A stretch of DNA of 5,767 nucleotides. It comes from an uncultured Anaerolineales bacterium (GTDB lineage: Bacteria > Chloroflexota > Anaerolineae > Anaerolineales > Villigracilaceae). Location: positions 1 through 5,767 of the forward strand of contig CALFXA010000152.1 in NCBI GenBank assembly GCA_937928015.1, given 5' to 3'. Shown piece after piece: positions 1-5,055 of the stretch. Position numbers and translations under genes: made by a program. The notes under the pieces were generated by a model. It did not search any database and was not told the DNA's origin. It worked only from the letters and a program-made list of their open reading frames with translations. Position 1 is the first letter of the stretch; every line of letters starts with the position of its first letter.

Positions 1-498
1 GGACCCGAGGATGTGTCCCGCCTCGACAAAGCGCGCCACCACCCCAGGCACGGGCTCGAAGGGCGCATTGTAGTCCACGCCACGGAAATGCTCGGCCACA
101 TGGATGGAGTCCGCTTCAGTGTAGAGCGGCTCGATGGGCGGCTGATGACGCTCGGCGCGGCGCTTGTTAACGAACTCGGCGTCCGATTCCTGGATGTGGC
201 CCGAGTCTTGCAGCATCACATCCGCCAGGTCGGCGGTGGCCTTCGTCACGTAGATCGGTCCGTCGAAGCCACGGCGGACCAGGTTGGGCAGATTGCCCGC
301 ATGATCGATGTGCGCATGCGAGAGAATAACCGCATCCACGGAACGCGGGTCGAAGGGGAAATTCAAGTTACGGGCGTAGGTCTCTTCGCGTCGGCCCTGA
401 TACAGGCCGCAGTCCAGGAGCAGGCGGGAACCATTAATCTCCAGCAGGTGCTGGCTGCCCGTCACCGTGTGGGCTGCGCCATGAAAGAAAATCCGCAT
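1..498 (-). CDS. MBL-fold beta-CASP RNA nuclease, N-terminal part (cut by window edge)
   Basis: Only the first 166 codons are inside the window; the gene runs off the left edge. The translation begins MRIFFHGAAHTVTGS and matches the start of the beta-CASP branch of metallo-beta-lactamase-fold proteins (CPSF73 / Thermus TTHA0252-like), cytoplasmic zinc enzymes that cut or trim RNA. Visible metal-site motifs are D29 (LLLDCGLYQG), the HxHxDH motif at residues 61-66 (SHAHIDHAGNLP) and H162 in EAGHILGS. The beta-CASP domain and later histidines would lie outside the window; the family usually has about 430-550 residues. The ATG at 498 is chosen because a strong GGAGG lies 5 bases upstream. The gene begins one base after the RNase D stop, so the two are almost certainly co-transcribed and translationally coupled. 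The family assignment is secure; endo- versus exonuclease activity and the natural substrate cannot be told from this fragment. Confidence 0.9.
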   Translation of the reverse strand, partial: MRIFFHGAAHTVTGSQHLLEINGSRLLLDCGLYQGRREETYARNLNFPFDPRSVDAVILSHAHIDHAGNLPNLVRRGFDGPIYVTKATADLADVMLQDSGHIQESDAEFVNKRRAERHQPPIEPLYTEADSIHVAEHFRGVDYNAPFEPVPGVVARFVEAGHILGS

Positions 499-499
499 G

Positions 500-1627
500 T
501 CAACCTCCGAGTAATTTTAAAAGTTGTCCGCCGAATTGCTGGTAACGCCAGGGCAGCGGAGCCATCAAGACTTCCAGGTCGGGCGCCGTGCGCGGAGCCT
601 GCTCGGCCAATAATTGAACAAAGGGTTTGGGCAGGATCACATCCGACTCGACGCCCATCTGCTGGGCAACGGTCTTGCGCCAGTTCTTGAGTTTATCCAG
701 ACGGACGGCCACCGCGTCACTGGGACGGACGATGGGCCGCCGTTTCACCAGCGGACGCTCCACCCCGCGCTTGACCGCATCCAAAACGGGACCACCCCAC
801 AGTCGAATCTGTTTTTCGCTCATGCCCGCCTCGATCAGCGCTTCCTTGTTGGAAGCAGCCGAACGAGCAATGGCCATCAATTTGTCATCTTCGATGACCT
901 TGAACGGCGGACGGTCGAGTTGGGCGGCCAATTCGTCACGGGCATCGAGTAATTCGCTGAGGATGGTCAGGTCGCGCAGGTTCAGGTCGCGGCGGCCTGC
1001 AAAACGTTCCCAGGCCTCGCCGTTAACTTTGGGCCTGGACTCGTCCACCTCGCAGGCGCGGCGGAAGTCCTCTTGGGCCAGAGGCAGGCGGCCCTTCTCG
1101 ATGAGCTCAAGCTCAAGCACATCGCGTAAGGCGCACAGGTAATGCGTGTCGAAGCGGGCGTAGTGGATTTGATCGGGCTTGAGCGGACGTGCGCCCCAAT
1201 CCGCTTTCTGATGGCGTTTATCCACCTTGATGCAAAACTTCTCGTCCAGCAATTTGTCCAGGCCGACGGCGGGATAGCCGAGAATGCGCGAGGCTTGCAT
1301 GGTGTCGAAAAGATTGGTGAAGACGAAATCGAAATCACGCCGCAGACAGATCAGGTCATACTCGGCGGCGTGAAAAATCTTCTCGATTTTGGGGTCGGCA
1401 AAGATGGGGGCCAGTTCACTCAGGTCGGCGAGGATCAGCGGGTCGACGAGATAATCGGTCTTGGGCGTGGAAAACTGGATCAGGCAGACGCGTTCGCGAT
1501 AGGCATGCAGGCTGTTCGATTCGGTATCCACGGCAATGCGCGGCTGGGAGGCCAGGTCCGCGGCCATGCGCGCCAGGGACTGCGGTGTATTCACCCACAC
1601 AGGGGGTGCCAGGGGTTCAACGGGCAT
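500..1627 (-). CDS. rnd: Ribonuclease D (DEDDy 3'-5' exoribonuclease with two HRDC domains)
   Basis: A 375-residue cytoplasmic 3'-5' exoribonuclease of the tRNA/stable-RNA 3'-maturation family, the same length as I recall for E. coli RNase D. The exonuclease domain covers about residues 10-175. All DEDDy residues are present: D34 and E36 (AVDTES), D91 (HAAEYDL), and Y156 and D160 (HYARFDTHYL). A first HRDC domain follows at about 207-285 (LRDLTILSELLDARDELA) and a weaker second one at about 305-372 (LDKLKNWRKTVAQQ); both bind nucleic acid. The frame stays open to 1750, but the extra 41 residues would overlap the upstream gene and look non-coding, and family alignment favours the ATG at 1627 (MPVEPLAPP). 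No Shine-Dalgarno precedes this ATG; instead a TATAAT ends seven bases upstream, suggesting a leaderless message. The gene is followed one base later by a beta-CASP nuclease gene, giving an RNA-processing pair. Confidence 0.93.
   Translation of the reverse strand: MPVEPLAPPVWVNTPQSLARMAADLASQPRIAVDTESNSLHAYRERVCLIQFSTPKTDYLVDPLILADLSELAPIFADPKIEKIFHAAEYDLICLRRDFDFVFTNLFDTMQASRILGYPAVGLDKLLDEKFCIKVDKRHQKADWGARPLKPDQIHYARFDTHYLCALRDVLELELIEKGRLPLAQEDFRRACEVDESRPKVNGEAWERFAGRRDLNLRDLTILSELLDARDELAAQLDRPPFKVIEDDKLMAIARSAASNKEALIEAGMSEKQIRLWGGPVLDAVKRGVERPLVKRRPIVRPSDAVAVRLDKLKNWRKTVAQQMGVESDVILPKPFVQLLAEQAPRTAPDLEVLMAPLPWRYQQFGGQLLKLLGG
504..508 (-). promoter_or_regulatory. Shine-Dalgarno GGAGG for the beta-CASP nuclease gene, inside the end of RNase D
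   Basis: On the minus strand GGAGG precedes the ATG at 498 by five bases (TTGAC). The same bases encode the last Gly-Gly of RNase D, and the RNase D stop TGA sits between this site and the ATG. A ribosome finishing RNase D would therefore stop on the start site of the next gene, the usual layout for translational coupling. Confidence 0.85.
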
Positions 1628-1634
1628 GCAGGGG

Positions 1635-1640
1635 ATTATA
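1635..1640 (-). promoter_or_regulatory. -10 element TATAAT directly upstream of RNase D
   Basis: A perfect TATAAT on the minus strand ends seven bases before the ATG at 1627, so transcription would start at or within a base or two of the A of the ATG. It lies in the 29-base gap after the GT87 gene. I find no good -35 at 16-18 bases spacing and no TGn extension, so the call rests on the hexamer and its position. It would let RNase D and the beta-CASP nuclease be made separately from the upstream genes. Confidence 0.5.
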
Positions 1641-1656
1641 TCGCACGTGAGATAAG

Positions 1657-2811
1657 TCAGGACTCCAGTGTATTCACCTCGTTGTTTGTAAACAGCACAA
1701 ACCAAGTCAGCGCCCAAATCAACGGGATGCCAATCACGGCTGCGTTCCAACGATCCGCCTCGGGGAAGAAGATCAATACCCAGGGTGAAAGGACGGCAAT
1801 TGCAGCAGCAACAGTCTGAGACAGGGAGTATTCTTTTTTCTCAGTCAGAACCAAAATTCCAAGAAACAGATCGTACATCCAACGCATGGGGGTCAGCGCA
1901 ATACCCATCAAAACAGCCGCCGAAAACCATCCCGTATTTTTTCGCTTTCGAGATGAGTAGAACGAGAATGCCCCCAGGCCGATGAACAAAACGGCGTACA
2001 GGATACTCCACGGTGTCGGCAAAATTTCCAGGCTCCAGAAAGCGGACATGCCGCCCTTGATTCCCAACATTCCAAAATACCCTGGAAACCAATTTCCAAC
2101 CGCCAGCATGCTGACGCTCAATAAAACCGCCATCAGCCCAGCAAACCCCGCAAGAAACTTCCAATTTTTCTCCAGCAGAACCCACAACAAGAATATTGCC
2201 ACGGGAATCACTGTGACAGTCGGTTTAATCAGCGCCAGACCCAGAATCATGCCAGCCATCACAGGCCGCTTTTTCCACAATGAATGCGCGCCGAATAAAG
2301 CCAACAGGCTGAGATAACCAAGCTGTCCCTTCGTCACAGAAATGACTAAAAACGGCAAGCCGCCCAGCAGAATCCACACCAGCCATAATGATTGCGCCAG
2401 AAAATTCTTCCGTCCCAGGGTAAGCGCCAGTTGGTACAGGAAATTCAACATAGCCCATAACAGTATCCCAATATAGAGAATGGCCGCCCACTGATATGGT
2501 AATAACGAGAAAGGTGCAATAATGAGAAACAGCCAGGCTGGATAGACGAACATCATCGGGTCCTCGCCCAAGGCGGGACCACCATAAACCACCTGTTGAA
2601 TTTTTAAAGTGGTTTCGGGACCGTAGGGATCCGCACCATGGAACATCTCACGCACACCGACCCAGAACGGAGCGAAGTCCATGCCCACCCAGCGATACGG
2701 CCCATGCGGACCCTCCAGCATCCAACGATCCCACAGCCAAGCCATTGCAAGAATACAAACAAGCAGCAAAAAAAGCTGTGCAAACAAAAGAGGGCATTTT
2801 TCAGATTTCAT
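1657..2811 (-). CDS. Polytopic membrane glycosyltransferase, GT87 / DUF2029-like
   Basis: A 384-residue integral membrane protein with about ten hydrophobic segments, at roughly 10-27, 86-104, 107-128, 138-157, 163-176, 184-213, 218-237, 268-285, 297-320, 332-348 and 357-374. Landmarks of the GT87/DUF2029 (GT-C fold) family are the first extracytoplasmic loop with an acidic residue after TM1 (GMDFAPFW, D45) followed by GADPYGP, the FVYPAWLFLIIAPFSLLP segment, the KGQLGYLSLLAL motif near 161-172, and LIKPT near 195-199. Characterised members are polyprenyl-phosphate-mannose-dependent mannosyltransferases of mycobacteria; donor and acceptor here are unknown. The frame can start at TTG 2835 or ATG 2832, but neither has a ribosome site. 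ATG 2811 (MKSEKCPLL) has AGG seven bases upstream and gives a short basic N-terminus before TM1. It lies 29 bases after the acetyltransferase stop. Its GC content (about 47% in three sampled lines) is clearly below that of its neighbours. Confidence 0.75.
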   Translation of the reverse strand: MKSEKCPLLFAQLFLLLVCILAMAWLWDRWMLEGPHGPYRWVGMDFAPFWVGVREMFHGADPYGPETTLKIQQVVYGGPALGEDPMMFVYPAWLFLIIAPFSLLPYQWAAILYIGILLWAMLNFLYQLALTLGRKNFLAQSLWLVWILLGGLPFLVISVTKGQLGYLSLLALFGAHSLWKKRPVMAGMILGLALIKPTVTVIPVAIFLLWVLLEKNWKFLAGFAGLMAVLLSVSMLAVGNWFPGYFGMLGIKGGMSAFWSLEILPTPWSILYAVLFIGLGAFSFYSSRKRKNTGWFSAAVLMGIALTPMRWMYDLFLGILVLTEKKEYSLSQTVAAAIAVLSPWVLIFFPEADRWNAAVIGIPLIWALTWFVLFTNNEVNTLES

Positions 2812-2818
2812 ATCATTA

Positions 2819-2823
2819 CCTAA
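2819..2823 (-). promoter_or_regulatory. Weak Shine-Dalgarno (TTAGG) supporting the GT87 start at 2811
   Basis: On the minus strand TTAGG is followed by seven bases and then ATG at 2811. The in-frame alternatives at 2832 (ATG) and 2835 (TTG) have only AT-rich sequence upstream, so this site decides the start. It is a short match, hence moderate confidence. Confidence 0.5.
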
Positions 2824-2840
2824 CCCTTTCATCAATAGAA

Positions 2841-3272
2841 TTACTTGATCTTCTCCATCACCAGCCCATCTTCGCCATCATTGTAATAGCCCTTCCAGAT
2901 ATCGATGGTGTGATAGCCTTCCTGCTCGTACAGGGTAATCGCACCCTGGTTGGATAGGCGTACCGTCAGGCGCACGCGCGTGGTGTGGAGTTGCGCCTCG
3001 GCGGCGCGCAGCATGGCCCGCCCGATGCCGCGACGCTGATAGCGCGGATCCACGCCAATGGTGGCGATCCAGGCGAAGCCCTCGGATGGACGCGGGTCGC
3101 CCGCCACGAATCCCACCATCTGATCGTCCTCCACGGCTTTGAGCCGCACCACCTCGGGGAAGGTCAGCACGGCCAACAGGTCCAGAAAGGACCAGGCATC
3201 CTTGTCGAAACAGGCATGTTCCAGTTTGCGCAGGGCGTTCAGGTCTCGGAATGAAGCGTTGACGATTTCCAT
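2841..3272 (-). CDS. GNAT-family N-acetyltransferase, RimI-like
   Basis: A 143-residue cytoplasmic acetyl-CoA-dependent acetyltransferase made of a single GNAT domain. Motif A, which binds the CoA pyrophosphate, is at about 72-90 (IGVDPRYQRRGIGRAML, with the Q-R-R-G-I-G loop at 79-84). Motif B is at about 101-120 (VRLSNQGAITLYEQEGY, with N108 and Y115), followed by a RimI-type tail (WKGYYNDGEDGLVMEK). The YY-xx-xEDxxxM ending resembles RimI, which acetylates the N-terminal alanine of ribosomal protein S18. However, the RimI catalytic glutamate position (E in EVRxSN) is threonine here (T103), so the substrate may differ and the gene symbol is left blank. The ATG at 3272 has no Shine-Dalgarno but lies nine bases after an extended -10 element. 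It looks like the first gene of a four-gene minus-strand operon with the GT87, RNase D and beta-CASP genes. Confidence 0.88.
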   Translation of the reverse strand: MEIVNASFRDLNALRKLEHACFDKDAWSFLDLLAVLTFPEVVRLKAVEDDQMVGFVAGDPRPSEGFAWIATIGVDPRYQRRGIGRAMLRAAEAQLHTTRVRLTVRLSNQGAITLYEQEGYHTIDIWKGYYNDGEDGLVMEKIK

Positions 3273-3281
3273 TTCGGGCCG

Positions 3282-3290
3282 ATTGTATCA
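3282..3290 (-). promoter_or_regulatory. Extended -10 promoter (TGaTACAAT) for the GNAT gene
   Basis: On the minus strand TGATACAAT is a TGn-type extended -10 with one mismatch to TATAAT. The hexamer ends nine bases before the ATG at 3272, so the transcript would carry a leader of only about 0-3 bases. No convincing -35 is visible, which is usual for extended -10 promoters. The T of the TG is the last base of the T-tract of the upstream terminator, so stop and restart signals abut. It probably drives the GNAT, GT87, RNase D and beta-CASP genes. Confidence 0.55.
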
Positions 3291-3331
3291 AAAATAAAAA
3301 GACCTGACGGGCCCAAGCCTGTCAGGTCTTT
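3290..3331 (-). terminator. Rho-independent terminator of the NfeD-slipin operon
   Basis: A perfect 11-bp inverted repeat (AAAGACCTGAC at 3298-3308, GTCAGGTCTTT at 3321-3331) encloses a 12-base loop. Part of the loop can pair further (GGC/GCC) to leave a four-base tip. On the minus strand the stem is followed by TTTTTATTTTT (3300 down to 3290), the classic intrinsic terminator layout. It begins 13 bases after the slipin stop codon. On the plus strand only a three-base T-run follows, so it acts mainly on minus-strand transcripts. Confidence 0.93.
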
Positions 3332-3344
3332 GCTTCCTACCGAC

Positions 3345-4256
3345 TTACTTCTTTCCGCCGTCCTTGCCGAGGAAGTTATCCAGCATGCTGGTGAATTCCA
3401 TCGGGAAGATGTACTTGGTGGACGGGCTGGCGCCGATGGACTTGAGGGTCTCGAAGTACTGCAAAGTCATCGTCTTCTGATCCACGGTCGAAGCGGCGCT
3501 GTAGATCTTCTCGAGCGCCAGGGCGAAGCCTTCCGCGCGCAGGAGTTGGGCGGTCTTCTCGCCTTCCGCGGCGAGGATGGCCGACTGCTTCTGGCCTTCC
3601 GCGCGCAGAATGTTGGACTGCTTCTCGCCTTCGGCCACGTTGACGGCGGCTTCGCGGGTACCCGTCGACTCGGTCACGACAGCGCGGCGGATGCGCTCCG
3701 CAGACATCTGGCGGTTCATGGCATCCTGGACGTCGCGTGGCGGGATGATCTCGCGGATCTCGACGTTGGTCACCTTGACACCCCAGCGCTCGGTCACTTC
3801 GTCGAGACGGGTGCGCAGCATATTGTTGATGTGCTCGCGCTCGGAGAGCACGTCGTCCAGCGGAATACCGCCGATCACGGCGCGCAGGGTTGTGGCCGCG
3901 ATACCCGCTGCGGCAGCCTCGAAGTTACCGACCTGCAGCACCGACTGGGCGGGATCGAGCACCTTGTAATACCACAGGAAGTCGATCGAGATGGGGGCAT
4001 TATCCTTGGTGATCGAGGTCTGATGCGGCACTTCGCGCACCTGCTCGCGCAGGTCCACTTTCATGGGTCGATCCACGCCAGGGATCAGGAACACCAAACC
4101 TGGTCCTTTCGGCTTATCGAGCACGCGACCCAGGCGGAAGACCACCAGACGCTGATACTCAGGCACGATGCGGACAAAGTTGAAGGCAATGATAACGAGC
4201 AGGATCGCTCCAGCACCGATCGCACAAAGTACACCTGTCGTCAGAACTCCATTCAT
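3345..4256 (-). CDS. Slipin (stomatin-like SPFH / band 7 membrane protein)
   Basis: A 303-residue membrane scaffold protein. A single N-terminal hydrophobic segment (about 8-27) is followed by the SPFH/band 7 domain (about 28-190): RIVPEYQRLVVFRLGRV with the conserved Pro32, then GPGLVFLIPGVDR, LREQVREVP, and DVQDAMNRQMSAERIRRA at 175-192. Next comes a coiled-coil region of four 11-residue units starting AEG at 208, 219, 230 and 241. The tail ends STKYIFPMEFTSMLDNF...KDGGKK and holds a short hydrophobic patch. Slipins form ring-like membrane oligomers implicated in membrane microdomain order and protein quality control; the exact role here is not shown. The ATG at 4256 has AAGGAG eight bases upstream. 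The NfeD-like gene ends 29 bases before it, the well-known slipin-NfeD partnership. A strong terminator follows the stop. Confidence 0.93.
   Translation of the reverse strand: MNGVLTTGVLCAIGAGAILLVIIAFNFVRIVPEYQRLVVFRLGRVLDKPKGPGLVFLIPGVDRPMKVDLREQVREVPHQTSITKDNAPISIDFLWYYKVLDPAQSVLQVGNFEAAAAGIAATTLRAVIGGIPLDDVLSEREHINNMLRTRLDEVTERWGVKVTNVEIREIIPPRDVQDAMNRQMSAERIRRAVVTESTGTREAAVNVAEGEKQSNILRAEGQKQSAILAAEGEKTAQLLRAEGFALALEKIYSAASTVDQKTMTLQYFETLKSIGASPSTKYIFPMEFTSMLDNFLGKDGGKK
3537..3635 (-). repeat. Three tandem 33-bp units encoding an 11-residue coiled-coil repeat in slipin
   Basis: Slipin residues 208-240 are three successive 11-residue units: AEGEKQSNILR, AEGQKQSAILA and AEGEKTAQLLR. A fourth unit starts AEGFALALEKI and then decays. 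The DNA repeats with a 33-base period but is imperfect, so this is an old, protein-constrained repeat. An 11-residue (hendecad) period suits a right-handed or nearly straight coiled coil, as expected for the SPFH stalk region. Confidence 0.8.
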
Positions 4257-4285
4257 ATCCTTTTCTCCTTTACTTATGATTTGGT

Positions 4286-4876
4286 CTAATTCTTCTCAAC
4301 CATCAACACAAACCCATTACGACCCAGGACGCGAATTTTGCTCCCAGCCGCAATTAACTCACTACTCTGTGCTGACCACCTCTCACCATTGACTTGCACG
4401 CTGCCTTCCGCATATACATCGGTACGCGCCTCACCTATTTGACCGATTAACGCGCTAAGATCGTGCGCGGGCCGTTCCAGCATGGCGCGGATCGACTTGC
4501 CCACCGCGATCCACAGGAAGGCCACGAGCAGGGCCGAGACGGCCAAGGCCACGAACAGATTGACGGCAGGCAGGCCATTCTCGCGCGAGAACAGGAACAC
4601 CGACCCTATCACCAGCCCCAACAGGGAGAGTCCCAGCCAGATCTCGCGTTTCGGCTTTCGCACCGAGTACAGGAAGGGCACGATGCTGACCGCCATCACG
4701 ATCAACGCCCACAGGTTGAAGGAAAGGTTATAGACGGCATACCCCGCCAGCGCCAGGCAGAAAAAGGCTCCTACTTCGAGCATCCCTGTGCCTGGGGTGA
4801 CAATGGCCAGCAGGCTCAACAAAACTCCCGCCATCAGGAACAAGTAAGCAACGCTGGGGTCTAGTAAGAAATCCAT
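4286..4876 (-). CDS. NfeD-like membrane protein with C-terminal OB-fold domain, no protease domain
   Basis: A 196-residue membrane protein with five predicted hydrophobic helices at about 10-27, 33-49, 54-71, 80-97 and 104-125. A soluble OB-fold NfeD domain follows at about 141-195: LIGQIGEARTDVYAEGSVQVNGERW, then GSKIRVLGRNGFVLMVE. The first helix carries the NfeD hallmark TPGTG (27-31). The form is the short one, lacking the N-terminal ClpP-type serine protease domain of long NfeD proteins. NfeD proteins are encoded beside SPFH proteins and are thought to bind them; the slipin gene follows 29 bases downstream, so the pair is expected to act together in the membrane. The ATG at 4876 has GGAGG four bases upstream. 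A TATAAT lies 14 bases upstream of the ATG. The stop is TAG at 4286-4288. Confidence 0.88.
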   Translation of the reverse strand: MDFLLDPSVAYLFLMAGVLLSLLAIVTPGTGMLEVGAFFCLALAGYAVYNLSFNLWALIVMAVSIVPFLYSVRKPKREIWLGLSLLGLVIGSVFLFSRENGLPAVNLFVALAVSALLVAFLWIAVGKSIRAMLERPAHDLSALIGQIGEARTDVYAEGSVQVNGERWSAQSSELIAAGSKIRVLGRNGFVLMVEKN

Positions 4877-4890
4877 AGTTCCTCCGTTTC

Positions 4891-4896
4891 ATTATA
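4891..4896 (-). promoter_or_regulatory. -10 element TATAAT for the NfeD-slipin operon
   Basis: A perfect TATAAT on the minus strand ends 14 bases before the NfeD ATG. A start site seven bases further on would fall at about 4884, at the edge of the GGAGG ribosome site (4881-4885), so the leader would be extremely short. The best -35 candidate, TGTAAA at 4913-4918 with 16 bases spacing, is poor. The hexamer and its place just upstream of the operon support the call. Confidence 0.5.
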
Positions 4897-4945
4897 CAAC
4901 AGGCATTCCGTCTTTACATACGAAATTGGCACGGGAGGAGTTGTA

Positions 4946-4959
4946 GAGGAGACATCCTC
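4946..4959. repeat. Small inverted repeat GAGGA-gaca-TCCTC in the divergent region
   Basis: A perfect 5-bp arm pair with a four-base centre. It lies about midway between the NfeD and WecC starts and upstream of both -10 boxes. It could be an operator or a minor hairpin. It is short enough to arise by chance, and no T-tract follows, so it is not a terminator. Confidence 0.3.
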
Positions 4960-4970
4960 AACGCAGCCGT

Positions 4971-5000
4971 CGAATCACTAAAATATGAAAACGCGATTCG
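4971..5000. repeat. Spaced inverted repeat CGAATC ... GATTCG upstream of WecC
   Basis: Six-base arms at 4971-4976 and 4995-5000 are perfect inverted copies, separated by 18 bases. The right arm lies between the expected -35 and -10 of the WecC promoter, where a repressor or activator could act. The arms are short, so chance is possible; no regulator family is recognised. Confidence 0.25.
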
Positions 5001-5010
5001 GGAGCGTGGG

Positions 5011-5016
5011 TATAAT
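5011..5016 (+). promoter_or_regulatory. -10 element TATAAT for the WecC gene
   Basis: A perfect TATAAT on the plus strand, 39 bases before the GTG start. Transcription from about 5023 would give a leader of roughly 30 bases that includes the AAGGAG ribosome site. The hexamer at the expected -35 position (4988-4993) is not a good match. Confidence 0.55.
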
Positions 5017-5044
5017 AGGTCCGCCAGAGGAAAATCCCTCCACC

Positions 5045-5050
5045 AAGGAG
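5045..5050 (+). promoter_or_regulatory. Shine-Dalgarno AAGGAG fixing a GTG start
   Basis: AAGGAG ends five bases before the GTG at 5056. The next in-frame ATG lies past the Rossmann glycine motif, so this site together with the protein alignment decides the GTG start. Confidence 0.85.
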
Positions 5051-5055
5051 TTCAA

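Noticed and set aside
13..690. A 225-codon plus-strand frame across the beta-CASP gene and the end of RNase D
   Set aside because: The minus strand here encodes intact metal-binding motifs of a beta-CASP nuclease and the C-terminus of RNase D. The plus frame is their mirror.
1628..1750. N-terminal extension of RNase D by 41 residues to a start at 1750
   Set aside because: It would overlap the GT87 gene and run through the -10 element. The added residues do not resemble RNase D, and the 375-residue form starting at 1627 matches the usual length.
1142..1819. A 225-codon open frame on the plus strand opposite RNase D and the end of the GT87 gene
   Set aside because: It spans two well-supported minus-strand genes and the gap between them. 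The protein has no recognisable motif, and there is no ribosome site.
2812..2835. Earlier GT87 starts at TTG 2835 or ATG 2832
   Set aside because: Neither has a Shine-Dalgarno, whereas ATG 2811 does. The extra residues (MKGLGND) add nothing recognisable. ATG 2832 remains possible.
1628..4285. Three intergenic gaps of exactly 29 bases (GNAT to GT87, GT87 to RNase D, NfeD to slipin)
   Set aside because: The sequences of the gaps are unrelated, and one gap depends on which start is chosen. I treat the equal length as coincidence.
3330..4289. A 319-codon open frame on the plus strand opposite slipin
   Set aside because: It is the antisense shadow of a clearly conserved SPFH gene. Its translation is His-, Gly- and Leu-rich without a domain, and its start lies within the terminator hairpin with no ribosome site. 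High GC favours such open antisense frames.
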